64,000 bases of DNA from Caballeronia zhejiangensis (GTDB taxonomy: Bacteria > Pseudomonadota > Gammaproteobacteria > Burkholderiales > Burkholderiaceae), in contig NZ_JFHD01000002.1 in assembly GCF_000698575.1 (NCBI RefSeq), positions 434,001 through 498,000 of the forward strand, in the 5' to 3' direction. The position numbers and the translations under genes are program-made. The stretch's first letter is position 1; the number at the start of each line of letters is the position of its first letter. Positions 54,464 to 63,882 of the stretch are shown here, piece by piece. The notes beneath the pieces are model-generated. The model was not told the origin of the DNA. It made no database searches and was given only the letters and a program-made list of their open reading frames with translations.

Positions 54464-55174
54464 ATGCTTGAATTCTTTTCGACGCTCCATTGGGGCGCGG
54501 TCGTTCAGATCATCGTGATCGACATTCTGCTCGGCGGCGACAACGCCGTCGTGATCGCGCTCGCCTGCCGCAATTTGCCGGATCGGCAGCGCACGCGCGG
54601 CATCGTGTTCGGCACGCTCGGCGCAATCATCCTGCGCGTCGTGCTCATCGCGTTCGCGGTCTTTCTTCTCGACATTCCGTTTCTCAAGTTTCTCGGTGGC
54701 TTGCTGCTGCTGTGGATCGGCGTAAAGCTGATGCAGCCGGACCACGACGATCATCAGATCGACGCATCCGACCGGCTGTGGGCGGCGGTGAAGACGATCA
54801 TCGTCGCCGATGCCGTCATGAGCCTCGACAACGTCATCGCGATCGCGGGCGCGGCCGAAGCCGCCGATCCGCGTCATAGGCTCACGCTGGTGATCTTCGG
54901 CCTGGTCGTGAGCATTCCGCTCATCGTCTGGGGCAGCACGCTGGTGCTGAAGCTGCTCGACCGCTTGCCCGCCGTCGTGCTGCTCGGCGCGGGTCTGCTC
55001 GGCTGGATCGCGGGCGGCCTCATCATCGACGATCCATTCATCGACCGATGGCCCGCGCTCAATACCGAACTCGTCGGATATGCGGCGCGTCTGGCGGGCG
55101 CGTTGCTTGTCGTCGCGTTGGGCTGGCTGCTCAAGCGGCGCGCGCTCGCCGACGGCAATCGCGCGGCGGGTTGA
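54464..55174 (+). CDS. TerC family integral membrane protein
   Basis: 236 aa from ATG 54464 (MLEFFSTLHWGAVVQIIVID). The frame is open further 5', but that part is the terminator. Typical TerC/YjbE motifs are IDILLGGDNAVVIALACRNL and the second acidic set VADAVMSLDNVIAIAGAAEA, both lying in membrane helices and likely to bind metal. Relatives export Mn or act in metal insertion at the Sec translocon. No good ribosome-binding site is visible. The gene directly follows the sucCD terminator, so it should have its own promoter or depend on read-through. Confidence 0.9.
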   Translation: MLEFFSTLHWGAVVQIIVIDILLGGDNAVVIALACRNLPDRQRTRGIVFGTLGAIILRVVLIAFAVFLLDIPFLKFLGGLLLLWIGVKLMQPDHDDHQIDASDRLWAAVKTIIVADAVMSLDNVIAIAGAAEAADPRHRLTLVIFGLVVSIPLIVWGSTLVLKLLDRLPAVVLLGAGLLGWIAGGLIIDDPFIDRWPALNTELVGYAARLAGALLVVALGWLLKRRALADGNRAAG

Positions 55175-55285
55175 TTTCTCCTAGGCCGTTCGGCTGACTG
55201 CCGCCGGAGCGGCTCCCTGAATACGATCGAAGCGTCCTGACCGCATTGCGCGGAAGGGCGCTTTTCTGTTTTTCAGGGAGTAGCA

Positions 55286-55876
55286 ATGACGACGAAGGCT
55301 TCGGTTTTGGACGTGCCGCGCGAACGGCGCGCATGGTGGTTCGGGCGCACGAAAGATGCGCTGACACGCGGCTTCACACTGATCGAACTGATGATCGTGC
55401 TTGCGATCGTCGGCGTGGTCGCGGCGTATGCGATACCGGCGTATCAGGATTATCTTGCCCGAAGCCGCGTGGGCGAGGGCATGACGCTCGCGGCGGCCGC
55501 GCGCCTCGCAGTGGCGGAGAACGCGGCGAGCGGCGCGGATCTGGCGGGCGGATTCGCGTCGCCGCCGGGCACGCGCAACGTCGAGTCGATTCACGTCGAC
55601 AGCGACAACGGGCAGATCACGATCGCCTATACGACGCGCGTCGCGCCGGCGGGTTCGAACACGCTCGTGCTCGTGCCTTCGACACCCGACAACGCCGATA
55701 CACCTACGGCGCGCGTGTCGCTCAGCCGCGGTTCCGTGCAATCGGGGTCGGTGACGTGGGAATGCTTCGCGGGCAAGAAGACCGAGTCGTCGCTGCCCGC
55801 GCCGGGCGCCGGTCCGACGCCTGCGCAGGCACCGACATTGCCAGGCAATCTCGCACCGCCGGAGTGCCGCGCGTAA
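55286..55876 (+). CDS. Type IV pilin / PilA-like with unusually long leader
   Basis: 196 aa from ATG 55286 (CAGGGAG upstream). The prepilin peptidase site is [18 protein letters not shown] with the cut after G29, and Glu5 of the mature protein is present. The 29-residue leader is far longer than the 5-8 of classical type IVa pilins. The mature globular part ends with a disulfide region: C in TWECFAG and the final C in PPECRA. The loop between them is Pro/Ala/Thr-rich ([19 protein letters not shown]). The neighbour at 56039 is an O-oligosaccharyltransferase, suggesting that this loop could carry glycan. Confidence 0.92.
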   Translation: MTTKASVLDVPRERRAWWFGRTKDALTRGFTLIELMIVLAIVGVVAAYAIPAYQDYLARSRVGEGMTLAAAARLAVAENAASGADLAGGFASPPGTRNVESIHVDSDNGQITIAYTTRVAPAGSNTLVLVPSTPDNADTPTARVSLSRGSVQSGSVTWECFAGKKTESSLPAPGAGPTPAQAPTLPGNLAPPECRA

Positions 55877-56038
55877 GCACTGAGGCGAAGCGCGGCGGGA
55901 GGATTTACGTCGCCGCCGCGCCGTCGCGCCGTCGTTTTTGCGCGAAAGTTGGCGATTTGGTAGCAAAACCGGCCGTTCGACGGACAGCGGGGGCAAAGTT
56001 TTGTATAGTGCGCCGGTCGCCGACGTTCCCAGTTCCTC

Positions 56039-57844
56039 ATGCCTTCCCAATACGCGCGCTTTCTCTGCTTCGCCGTTCTGTGCCTTGCGTTGACGTTTCC
56101 CTTCGCGGTCGTCAACCACACGTATCCGATTCCGACCTTCTACGCCGAATACAGCGCGCTCGCGCTTTATCTGGCGCTCGGTGCGACGGTTGCGCTCCTC
56201 GTGCGCGTCTCCGAGCCGAAGGTGCCGTTCGCATCGCCGGTCGTCGCATTGATGCCGCTTGCGTTCGGCCTGTTGCTCGTCGCGCAGACGGTGCTGTTGC
56301 CGATCGCGCAGCCATCGATGAACTGGCTCGGCGGCGCGTATCTGCTCGCTTCGTTTCTCGCGGTGCATACGGGCTTCGGTCTCGTGCGGGCGGGGCTCGG
56401 CGAGAAGACGCTGCGTATCGGCGCGGCTGCGCTGATGGTCGGCGGACTGTTCGCGGTCTTCTGCCAGATCGTGCAGTTGCTGCATCTCGAAGTGAAATTC
56501 ACGCCGTTCGTGGTCGCGTACAACGTGATGATCGAACGGCGCCCGTTCGGCAACATGGCGCAGGCGAATCACCTCGCGACCGTGATCGCGTTCGCGCTGG
56601 CGGGCGCGCTTTATTTCGTGCAGGCGCGTCGGCTGCCGCTCGTTCTGTGGCTGATCTTGTCGGCGATCTACTCGCTCGGGCTCGCGTTGACCGTATCGCG
56701 CGGGCCGTGGCTGCAGACGGCGGTGATAATCGTCGCCGGCTTCTGGATGGCGTTCGTGCTCGGGCGGCCGGTCGCGTCGGAAGGCTTCGACGGCCCCGGC
56801 CGCCGCGATGCGCGCGCGTGGATCGTCCCGATTCTGCTCGCGATCGTCTTTTTCGCGGTGAACGCGGCCGTGCGCTGGGCGAACGTGCACTTCGATTTCG
56901 GGCTCGCGCAATCGGCGGCGGAGCGCATGCAGGAAGCGAGTCAGATCGCGCCGCGCCTCGCGCTCTGGAAGTACGGCTGGACGATGTTCAAGACGCATCC
57001 GCTGCTGGGCGTCGGATGGGGCGAGTTTCCGCGCTATCAGTTCGACCTCGTGCGCGATCTGGGCGGCGTCGAGATCGCGAACAACGCGCACGACATCTTC
57101 ATCGATCTGCTCGCAAAAACGGGTGCGCTCGGCGTCGCGATTCTGGTCGCGAGCGTCGTCTTCTGGCTGATTCGCGTGCTGCGCGCGCCGCAGACGCCGG
57201 CGCGCATTTTCGGATTGTCGCTGCTCGGCGTCCTGATGATGCATGCGCTCGTCGAGTATCCGCAGCAGTACATGTTCTTTCTGATGCCGGCGATGCTCGT
57301 CATCGGCCTACTGGAGACGCGTCCCTTGCGGCTGGTTCCGCGTCCGCTCTCTTATGGCGTATATGTCGTGCTGGTGCTCGGCGGGCTCGCGGCGTTGTAT
57401 CCGACCTTACGCGACTACAACCGCGCGGAAGTGCTGTACTACGGCTCGCGCCCGGCCGAGCAGTATCGTGAAAATCCGTCTTTCCTGTTCACGGCGTGGG
57501 GCGAATACGGTGCGGCGACCTTGCTGCCGATCAACGCGCAGAACGTCGAGGAGAAACTCGCGGCGCATCGGAAGGCGATTGCGCTGTTGCCGGGCGAGAC
57601 CGTGCTGCGCCGCTACGCGGTGTTGCAGGCGCTCGCCGGGCAGAAGGCCGAGGCGCTCGACACGATGGCGCGCCTGAAGATCTTCGCGACGCAGTTGCAC
57701 GACTGGCCGAAGCAGCTTTTGGCCGTCTACGATCTGGCGGACGAAGCGGGCAAGCCGCTGGCGTCGTTCAAGGCGGATCTGGTGAAGCTGTATGGTGTGC
57801 CGCTGCCGAATCAGGAGCCTTCGGAGGATGAGGAAGAAGAGTGA
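56039..57844 (+). CDS. pglL: PglL family O-oligosaccharyltransferase
   Basis: 601 aa. About 12-13 membrane helices with the Wzy-C catalytic region. Family marks: ERRPFGNMAQANHLATVIAF, SRGPWLQTAVIIVAG, and the large periplasmic loop with LGVGWGEFPRYQFD, NNAHDIFIDLLAKTGALG and MHALVEYPQQYMFFLMPAML (His essential in relatives). A C-terminal soluble Wzy_C_2-like region (REN... to EEE) follows, rich in Ala and acidic residues. It transfers glycan from undecaprenyl carrier to Ser or Thr of pilins and other proteins. It lies 162 bp after the pilin gene. Confidence 0.93.
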   Translation: MPSQYARFLCFAVLCLALTFPFAVVNHTYPIPTFYAEYSALALYLALGATVALLVRVSEPKVPFASPVVALMPLAFGLLLVAQTVLLPIAQPSMNWLGGAYLLASFLAVHTGFGLVRAGLGEKTLRIGAAALMVGGLFAVFCQIVQLLHLEVKFTPFVVAYNVMIERRPFGNMAQANHLATVIAFALAGALYFVQARRLPLVLWLILSAIYSLGLALTVSRGPWLQTAVIIVAGFWMAFVLGRPVASEGFDGPGRRDARAWIVPILLAIVFFAVNAAVRWANVHFDFGLAQSAAERMQEASQIAPRLALWKYGWTMFKTHPLLGVGWGEFPRYQFDLVRDLGGVEIANNAHDIFIDLLAKTGALGVAILVASVVFWLIRVLRAPQTPARIFGLSLLGVLMMHALVEYPQQYMFFLMPAMLVIGLLETRPLRLVPRPLSYGVYVVLVLGGLAALYPTLRDYNRAEVLYYGSRPAEQYRENPSFLFTAWGEYGAATLLPINAQNVEEKLAAHRKAIALLPGETVLRRYAVLQALAGQKAEALDTMARLKIFATQLHDWPKQLLAVYDLADEAGKPLASFKADLVKLYGVPLPNQEPSEDEEEE

Positions 57845-57848
57845 GCGG

Positions 57849-58346
57849 TCAGGGCGCGGGCGACGGCTGGTCGTCCGCCACCCAATCCCCCGACTTCCCA
57901 CCGTGCTTTTCCATCACTTTCACATTGGTGATGGTCATCCCCCGATCCACCGCCTTGCACATGTCGTAGATCGTGAGCAATCCGACCTGCACGGCGGTCA
58001 GCGCTTCCATTTCCACGCCCGTGCGCCCGACCGTCTCCACGCGCACTTCACAGTGCACGCCGGGTAGCGCTTCATCGATCGTGAAATCCACCGCGACGCG
58101 CGTCAGCGCCAGCGGATGACACAGCGGAATCAGATCGGCCGTGCGCTTCGCACCCTGAATCGCGGCGATGCGCGCGACGCCCAGCACATCGCCTTTTTTC
58201 GCTCGGCCTTCGCGGATCAGCGCGAGCGTGGGCGCGAGCATCGCGATCGAGCCGCGTGCAACGGCCACGCGGCGCGTTTCGTTTTTCGCGCCGACATCGA
58301 CCATATGCGCCTCGCCGGCGGCATCGAAATGGGTGAGTCCGGACAT
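57849..58346 (-). CDS. moaC: Cyclic pyranopterin monophosphate synthase
   Basis: 165 aa from ATG 58346 (TCGAAGGAGA upstream). Molybdenum cofactor synthesis: it forms cPMP from the MoaA product. Hallmarks: [80 protein letters not shown]. It is convergent with pglL (4-bp gap). No other moa gene is in this window. Confidence 0.97.
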   Translation of the reverse strand: MSGLTHFDAAGEAHMVDVGAKNETRRVAVARGSIAMLAPTLALIREGRAKKGDVLGVARIAAIQGAKRTADLIPLCHPLALTRVAVDFTIDEALPGVHCEVRVETVGRTGVEMEALTAVQVGLLTIYDMCKAVDRGMTITNVKVMEKHGGKSGDWVADDQPSPAP

Positions 58347-58513
58347 AGCGTCTCCTTCGAATGGGCGCCTATCATACCAGCGTGAATCCGCGCGATTTTC
58401 CGCAGAACGCCACGGTCCGGCGCGACGCACCGCCGACCTGAGACGCGCCGCGCGCAACACTTGATACGATAAGCCCGTTTCGATTCTCGAGCCGACTATC
58501 GGCGCTTCGCGCC

Positions 58514-60484
58514 ATGCATTTCACACGTCCGAGCCGCGCGCTCGCCTCCCTCCTTTGCGTCGCCCTCGCCATGCCGCCCGCGGCGCTGGCGCAATCGAAC
58601 TCGCCTTCCGCGGGCTCGACCGGCACGCTCGCGGCCGCGCAACTGCGCGCGTCGCAGGAAAGCGCCAGCGGCGACGTGCCGGGCAACATCGCGGAAGGCG
58701 TGTTCGGCGTCTACGGCGGCGCGGAAAGCCGTTTCGCGAACCGCCCCGGGACGATGTCCGGTTTGCGCGCGCCGCTGTCGTCGGTGCAGCTTCCGGATCT
58801 CGGCGACGGCTCCGGCGGCTCCCTCACGCCGCAGGCCGAGCGCAAGGTCGGCGAGAAGATGATGCGCGAAGTGCGCGCCGATCCCGATTATCTCGACGAC
58901 TGGCTGCTGCGCGACTATCTCGACTCGATCTCGTCGAAGCTTTCAGCGGCGGCGGCGACGCAGTATCTCGGCGGCTATCGGCCGGATTTCGATCTCTTCG
59001 CCGTGCGCGACGCGCAGATCAACGCGTTTTCGATGCCGGGCGGCTTTATCGGCGTGAACACGGGGCTGATTGCCGCGACGCAAACGGAATCGGAGCTGGC
59101 GTCGGTCATCGGCCATGAAATGGGGCACGTCCTTCAGCGGCACATCGCGCGGATGCTCAGCACGCAGGAAAAGAGTTCCTACGCCGCACTCGCCGGGATG
59201 CTCGCCGGCCTGCTCGCGGGCCTGCTCGCCCATAGCGGCGATCTCGGCATGGGCATCGCGATGGGCGGCCAGGCGTTCGCCGTCGACAATCAGTTGCGCT
59301 TCTCGCGCGCGGCCGAGCACGAGGCCGACCGCGTCGGTTTCCAGATGCTCGCGGCCGCCGGCTACGATCCTTACGCGATGGCAGCGTTCTTCGAGCGTCT
59401 CGATCGCGCGTCGATGGCCGATAACGGCGTGCCGCCGTACGTGCGCACGCACCCGCTCACGATCGACCGCATCGCCGACATGGAAGGCCGCGCGCGGCGC
59501 GTGCCGTACCGGCAGCCGCGTCAGTCGGCCGAATATGCGTTCGTGCGCGCCCGGGCGCGCGTGCTGCAGGTGAATTACGCGAGTGATTATCGCGAGGTCG
59601 CGAGCCGGCTCAAATCGGAAATCGAGGATCAGACGGCGCTCAATCCCGCGTCCAACTGGTACGGCATCGCGCTCGCGCAATCGCTGCTGGGCAATCACGA
59701 CGCGGCCAGCGACGCGCTCGCGAAGGCGCGCGCGCTATTCGAGGGCGAGGAGGCGAGCGCGGCGGCGGCATCGGCGCAAGTGCAAAAGGAGGATCGCGCG
59801 GTTGGTCAAACGCAGCCGGCTCCGCGCAAGAAGAGCGGCGAGCCGTCGCTGCGCAACGCGGATGCGTCGACGATCGCGACGCCGCTCGACAACGCGCGCA
59901 CGCCGCTCAATCTCGGAGACTCCGGCAACGGCAATGCATTGCGCGCGAAGAGCGACATCGTGCTTCCACCGGTTCGCGTCGAAGCCCGATCGGCTCCGCC
60001 GGCGAAACCTCAATCCGCACCGCCGGCGCTGCGCAGCACGCCGAGCCTCGACGTGCTCGCCGCCGACATCGCGCGCCGCGCCGGTCGCAACGACGATGCG
60101 ATCCGCCTCGCGGACCTCGCGCAAAAGCGCTGGCCGGCGTCGCACGCCGCCATCGACGTGCATCTGCAGACGCTGCTTTCCGCGCGCCGCTTCGCCGACG
60201 CCCAGATGCTCGCGCGCCGCGAAACACGCGCCGAGCCGACGCGCCCCGACTGGTGGTTCTATCTCGCGCAGGCAAGCGCGGGTCTCAACGATCCGCTGCA
60301 ACAGCATCAGGCGATGGCGGAAAAGTTCGCGCTCGATGGCGCGTGGGCATCCGCGATCCGGCAACTGAAGGAAGCGCGCGACGTCAAGACCGCGAGTTTC
60401 TACGATCTTTCGACGATTTCCGCCCGGCTGCGCGATTTCGAGACGCGCTACAAGGAAGAGCGCGAGATGGAGAAGAACGGCTAG
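58514..60484 (+). CDS. Periplasmic M48 metalloprotease, BepA-like, with TPR region
   Basis: 656 aa, longer than BepA (about 490). Signal peptide [19 protein letters not shown]. The M48 domain has the zinc motif H201-EMG-H205 ([18 protein letters not shown]) and the third ligand Glu in [18 protein letters not shown]-terminal half of helical repeats follows ([40 protein letters not shown]). A Pro/Ala/Lys-rich linker of about 100 residues separates the two. BepA-type proteins help assemble or degrade outer-membrane beta-barrel proteins such as LptD. It is divergent from moaC. Confidence 0.9.
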   Translation: MHFTRPSRALASLLCVALAMPPAALAQSNSPSAGSTGTLAAAQLRASQESASGDVPGNIAEGVFGVYGGAESRFANRPGTMSGLRAPLSSVQLPDLGDGSGGSLTPQAERKVGEKMMREVRADPDYLDDWLLRDYLDSISSKLSAAAATQYLGGYRPDFDLFAVRDAQINAFSMPGGFIGVNTGLIAATQTESELASVIGHEMGHVLQRHIARMLSTQEKSSYAALAGMLAGLLAGLLAHSGDLGMGIAMGGQAFAVDNQLRFSRAAEHEADRVGFQMLAAAGYDPYAMAAFFERLDRASMADNGVPPYVRTHPLTIDRIADMEGRARRVPYRQPRQSAEYAFVRARARVLQVNYASDYREVASRLKSEIEDQTALNPASNWYGIALAQSLLGNHDAASDALAKARALFEGEEASAAAASAQVQKEDRAVGQTQPAPRKKSGEPSLRNADASTIATPLDNARTPLNLGDSGNGNALRAKSDIVLPPVRVEARSAPPAKPQSAPPALRSTPSLDVLAADIARRAGRNDDAIRLADLAQKRWPASHAAIDVHLQTLLSARRFADAQMLARRETRAEPTRPDWWFYLAQASAGLNDPLQQHQAMAEKFALDGAWASAIRQLKEARDVKTASFYDLSTISARLRDFETRYKEEREMEKNG

Positions 60485-60489
60485 CTAGC

Positions 60490-61074
60490 TCAGTCTTTCT
60501 TCGCGGCGGCGCGTTCGGCCGGACTCGCGACGAAGCCAAAGCGCGCGGCGACATCGGCGCGGGCGATCGGCTGCACGGTCAGATCGACGCCGTCGCGCCA
60601 GTGGAACACGCCGCGTGTGCCGGCATCGTCGAGCGACGCGTGGTCCGCGAACAGTTCGAGATCGTGATCGTGAAGGGCGGCGATGCGTGCGGGCGAGGCG
60701 TCATCGGAAAGGAGAATGCCGCCTGCGTCGTCGATCCAGACATGCGCCGGCTCGAACGGCGCGCCGCCCTGATCGATCAGCCGCAATGCGCCGTCCGCCG
60801 CATGCAGACGCACGATCCACGGCGTGTACACGAGCTCAACATACACGCGCTGCGGGCCGTTCTGAAAGAACCACTGGCCGTCGGCATCGCTTTCGTAGTT
60901 GCGGTTGATGAAGCCCAGCAGCGCCTCATGCCGGATCGGCGTGCCGAGTTCGCCGGCGGCTTGCGCGGCGTCGTCGCGCATACGCCACTGACCGCGCCGG
61001 TCGAGCAGCAGCCAGCCCGTGCAGTGCGGAACGTTGGGCCATTTGGCGAGCGCCTGCTTGACGATGTCATCCAT
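60490..61074 (-). CDS. Conserved hypothetical, Burkholderiales-type
   Basis: 194 aa (MDDIVKQALAKWPNVPHCTG). The sequence has a compact start (HCTGWLLLDRRGQWRMRDD) and a beta-rich middle (QRVYVELVYTPWIVRLHAAD). It reads like the DUF2946-like proteins that follow YheT hydrolases in Burkholderia genomes, but I cannot confirm the family name. No catalytic motif is visible. It starts 6 bp after the YheT stop, so it shares that operon. It is convergent with the M48 protease gene. Confidence 0.75.
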   Translation of the reverse strand: MDDIVKQALAKWPNVPHCTGWLLLDRRGQWRMRDDAAQAAGELGTPIRHEALLGFINRNYESDADGQWFFQNGPQRVYVELVYTPWIVRLHAADGALRLIDQGGAPFEPAHVWIDDAGGILLSDDASPARIAALHDHDLELFADHASLDDAGTRGVFHWRDGVDLTVQPIARADVAARFGFVASPAERAAAKKD

Positions 61075-61080
61075 GACGGT

Positions 61081-62163
61081 TCACGAAACGAAGTTCTCCA
61101 GATAACCGAACACGCGCTGCGACAGCCAGTCGATCCGGCCCGGAAACGGTCCCGTCATGAAGCCGACGTGCCCGCCGTGGTTCGGCTGATCGAGCGTCAC
61201 GCGCGCCGATACTTCCGCCGTCGACGGCAACGCGAACTCGGGCAGGAACGGATCGTTGCGCGCGTTCAGCAGCAGCGCGGGCACTTCGATGTGCTTCAGA
61301 TGCGCGCGGATCGTCGCCGTCGACCAGTAGTGATTGGTGTCGCGAAAGCCGTGCAGCGGCGCGGTGACGACGTTGTCGAACTCGTACAGCGTGCGCGCGG
61401 CGAGCACGGCGTTGCGGTCGTAGAGACCGGGATACTGCCCGAGCTTCGCGAGCGCCTTCTTTTTGAGCGACTTCAGGAAGCTGCGCGTATAGACCATGCC
61501 GAAGCCTTGCGAGATCGCGAGGCCGCCCGCGTGGACGTCGAGCGGCGCGGAAATGGCCGCCGCCGCGCTGATGATCGACGCGTCCGTGCCGCGCTGGCAC
61601 AGCCAGTGCAGCAGCACGTTGCCGCCGAGCGACACGCCCGCCGCGACGATCGGCCCGCGATGCACTTGCGCGAGCCGCCGCAGAATCCAGTCGACTTCGG
61701 CGCTGTCCGCGAGATGGTAGAAGCGCGGCAGCAGATTGAGCGGGCCGCTGCAACTGCGGAAATGCGGCACGACGCCGTGCCAGCCGCGCGCCCGGGCGGC
61801 GGCCATCATCGTGCGAGCGTAGTGCGAATCGGAACTGCCTTCGAGGCCGTGGAAGAGCACGAAGAGCGGGGCGTTCGCGGCGGGTTGATCGGCGGGATCG
61901 GCGGGATCGTGCGCGAGAAAGTCGAGATCGATGAAATCGCCGTCGGGCGTATTCCAGCGCTCGCGCCGGTAACGCACGTCGGGCTTGCGGCCGAAGAGCG
62001 CCGGGACGATGGTTTGCGCATGGCTCGTGGGCAGCCAGCGCGGCGCGCTGTAGAGCCATTCGGCGGCGCCCGGCGAAAGCAGGCGCGCGGTTTCCTTCAG
62101 TGCCACGGCGGGCGCTTTGTCCACGAACGACGAATCGTGCTTCAACAACGGATCGCGCTTCAT
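61081..62163 (-). CDS. YheT family alpha/beta hydrolase
   Basis: 360 aa. Alpha/beta hydrolase fold of the YheT/ABHD1-3 group: SHAQTIVPALFGRKPDVRYR, LFVLFHGLEGSSDSHYARTM, HFRSCSGPLNLLPRFYH, and nucleophile Ser in VAAGVSLGGNVLLHWLCQRG (GVSLGG). The acid lies in LLNARNDPFLPEF and the His in DQPNHGGHVGF. The eukaryotic relatives act on acyl esters and phospholipids; the bacterial substrate is unknown. The upstream NTF2-like gene is 33 bp away and the downstream hypothetical is 6 bp away. Confidence 0.92.
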   Translation of the reverse strand: MKRDPLLKHDSSFVDKAPAVALKETARLLSPGAAEWLYSAPRWLPTSHAQTIVPALFGRKPDVRYRRERWNTPDGDFIDLDFLAHDPADPADQPAANAPLFVLFHGLEGSSDSHYARTMMAAARARGWHGVVPHFRSCSGPLNLLPRFYHLADSAEVDWILRRLAQVHRGPIVAAGVSLGGNVLLHWLCQRGTDASIISAAAAISAPLDVHAGGLAISQGFGMVYTRSFLKSLKKKALAKLGQYPGLYDRNAVLAARTLYEFDNVVTAPLHGFRDTNHYWSTATIRAHLKHIEVPALLLNARNDPFLPEFALPSTAEVSARVTLDQPNHGGHVGFMTGPFPGRIDWLSQRVFGYLENFVS

Positions 62164-62196
62164 GGCCCCTCCCGACAGACGTCTTCTTCGAATTTC

Positions 62197-62643
62197 TTAG
62201 TGCAGCGGTCCCTGACCGTGACGCAGCTTCGCGGCGAACTGGCCCGCGGTTTCGATCGGCATCTCGCTTGCGTGAATATGCGCGATGCGCCACTCGCCGC
62301 GTTCGTGAACCATCACATACGTCGTGTAGATCATGCGCGGCGCGCTGGCTGGCTCGGCCGGCTGATGCGCTTCGGCGATCGCATAGACGACCGTGCCCAG
62401 GCTGTCGTACACGCGAATATCGAGCGGCTCGACGGTCACGGGCTGCGTCTCGAACTGCTTCGCGAGACCCGCGCGGATGCTTTCCAGCCCGTGCAGATGC
62501 GTGCCGTCCGCGCACACGCAGGTGGCGAACTCCTCGTCGATCCACAACGACATCACCGTGTCGATGCTGTTGTCCGCGACTGCCTGATAGTAAGCGTTGA
62601 GGGTATCGGCGGCGGCTTCGAAGAGGCGGGCGAAACGTGGCAT
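62197..62643 (-). CDS. SnoaL / NTF2-like domain protein
   Basis: 148 aa from ATG 62643 (MPRFARLFEAAADTLNAYYQ). The fold is suggested by an N-terminal helix pair (TLNAYYQAVADNSIDTVMSL), then WIDEEFATCVCADGTHLHGL and a beta sheet ending in TTYVMVHERGEWRIAHIHAS. This arrangement is typical of cone-shaped NTF2-like/SnoaL proteins, some of which are ketosteroid-isomerase-like enzymes. It is first in a three-gene unit with the YheT hydrolase. No specific reaction is assigned. Confidence 0.82.
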   Translation of the reverse strand: MPRFARLFEAAADTLNAYYQAVADNSIDTVMSLWIDEEFATCVCADGTHLHGLESIRAGLAKQFETQPVTVEPLDIRVYDSLGTVVYAIAEAHQPAEPASAPRMIYTTYVMVHERGEWRIAHIHASEMPIETAGQFAAKLRHGQGPLH

Positions 62644-62808
62644 GGCTCGTGGGTCTCTGGCATTCGATGCTTCACGCCAACGAAACGGCGCGCTGCAACG
62701 GTCATTGGTCAAAGCATGCCCCCGTTCGGAGACATTCGCGTGTCCGCACCCGCACACACGGCCGGAAACCGCCGGTACGAACACGCGTTTCGACGCGTGA
62801 GCGCAACA

Positions 62809-63882
62809 TCAACGATGCGCGAGCAGCATGCCGCGCACATCGGCGAAGACCTGTTCGGCCGAGAGTTCGCGAAGGCAGTTCAGATGGCCGAGCGGACACT
62901 CGCGGGCAAAGCACGGACTGCATTCAAGATGCAGCCATTGTACCTTTGCGAGATCGGACAAGGGCGGCGTGTGGCGCGGATCGGTCGAGCCGTAGACCGC
63001 GACGAGCGGCCGGCGCGAGGCGGCCGCGACGTGCATCAGCCCCGAATCGTTCGTGACGACGGCGCTCGCCCGCGAAATCAGCGCGCACGCCTCACCGAGC
63101 GAAGTCTGGCCGCACAGGTTGCGCACCATCGGCGCGCGCTCCGCGATGGCCTGCGCGATCGGCGCATCCTTCTTCGAACCGAGCGCGATCATGCGCGCAT
63201 ACGGAAACGACTGCGCGATGAACTGGGCGAGCGAAGCGAAATGCTCCGGCGGCCAGCGCTTGGCCGGACCGTATTCCGCGCCGGGGCAGAACACGACGAG
63301 CGGCGCGCGCGTGTCGAGGTTGAAGCGCGTCGAGACGCGCGCGGCTTCGTTCGGATCGGCTTCGAGGCGCGGCACGGGCAGCGTCTGCGCGTCGGGAAGC
63401 GCGGCGGCTTCCGGCTGCGCGAACCGGTCGACGAACGGCAGCTTCGCGCCCGGCGCATAGGCGAGCGCCGCGTAATGCGCGGTCATCGGCGGACGGTCGG
63501 TCTTCGGCGGATTCGCGTGGCGCACGTTCAAGAGCCCGTAGCGGCTCTCGCCCTTGTAGCCGATGCGCAGGTTGATGCCCGCCATCCACGGAATCAGCGC
63601 GGATTTGACGGAGTTGGGCAGCACATAGGCGGCGTCGTAACCGACATCGCGCAAATCACTCGCGAGCTGCCAGCGGCGCAGCAGTTGCAGCTTGCCGTGG
63701 GCGAGGTCGGTCGCGTAGACATCGCGGATTTCCGGCATGCGCTCGAGCACGGGTGCGACCCAGGTGGGCGCGACGGCGTCGATCGCGATACGCGGATGAA
63801 GCTTGCGCAAGAGCGTGAAGAGCGGCTGCGCCATCAATGCGTCACCGATCCAGTTCGGTGCTATAACCAGCGCGCGGCGCAT
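62809..63882 (-). CDS. waaF: ADP-heptose:LPS heptosyltransferase II
   Basis: 357 aa, starting MRRALVIAPNWIGDALMAQP. Inner-core lipopolysaccharide glycosyltransferase (GT9). Motifs: APNWIGDALMAQPLFTLLRK, VLPNSVKSALIPWMAGINLR, FCPGAEYGPAKRWPPEHFA and the nucleotide-sugar site VTNDSGLMHVAAASRRPLVA and YGSTDPRHTPPLS. It is the last recognisable gene at the right edge. The 118 bases to the window end show no recognised gene. Confidence 0.96.
   Translation of the reverse strand: MRRALVIAPNWIGDALMAQPLFTLLRKLHPRIAIDAVAPTWVAPVLERMPEIRDVYATDLAHGKLQLLRRWQLASDLRDVGYDAAYVLPNSVKSALIPWMAGINLRIGYKGESRYGLLNVRHANPPKTDRPPMTAHYAALAYAPGAKLPFVDRFAQPEAAALPDAQTLPVPRLEADPNEAARVSTRFNLDTRAPLVVFCPGAEYGPAKRWPPEHFASLAQFIAQSFPYARMIALGSKKDAPIAQAIAERAPMVRNLCGQTSLGEACALISRASAVVTNDSGLMHVAAASRRPLVAVYGSTDPRHTPPLSDLAKVQWLHLECSPCFARECPLGHLNCLRELSAEQVFADVRGMLLAHR

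Noticed and set aside
55181-57244. Minus-strand open frame of about 687 codons opposite the pilin and pglL genes
   Set aside because: Arg/Glu/Asp/His-rich shadow with no recognisable domain. Pilin and PglL on the plus strand are certain.
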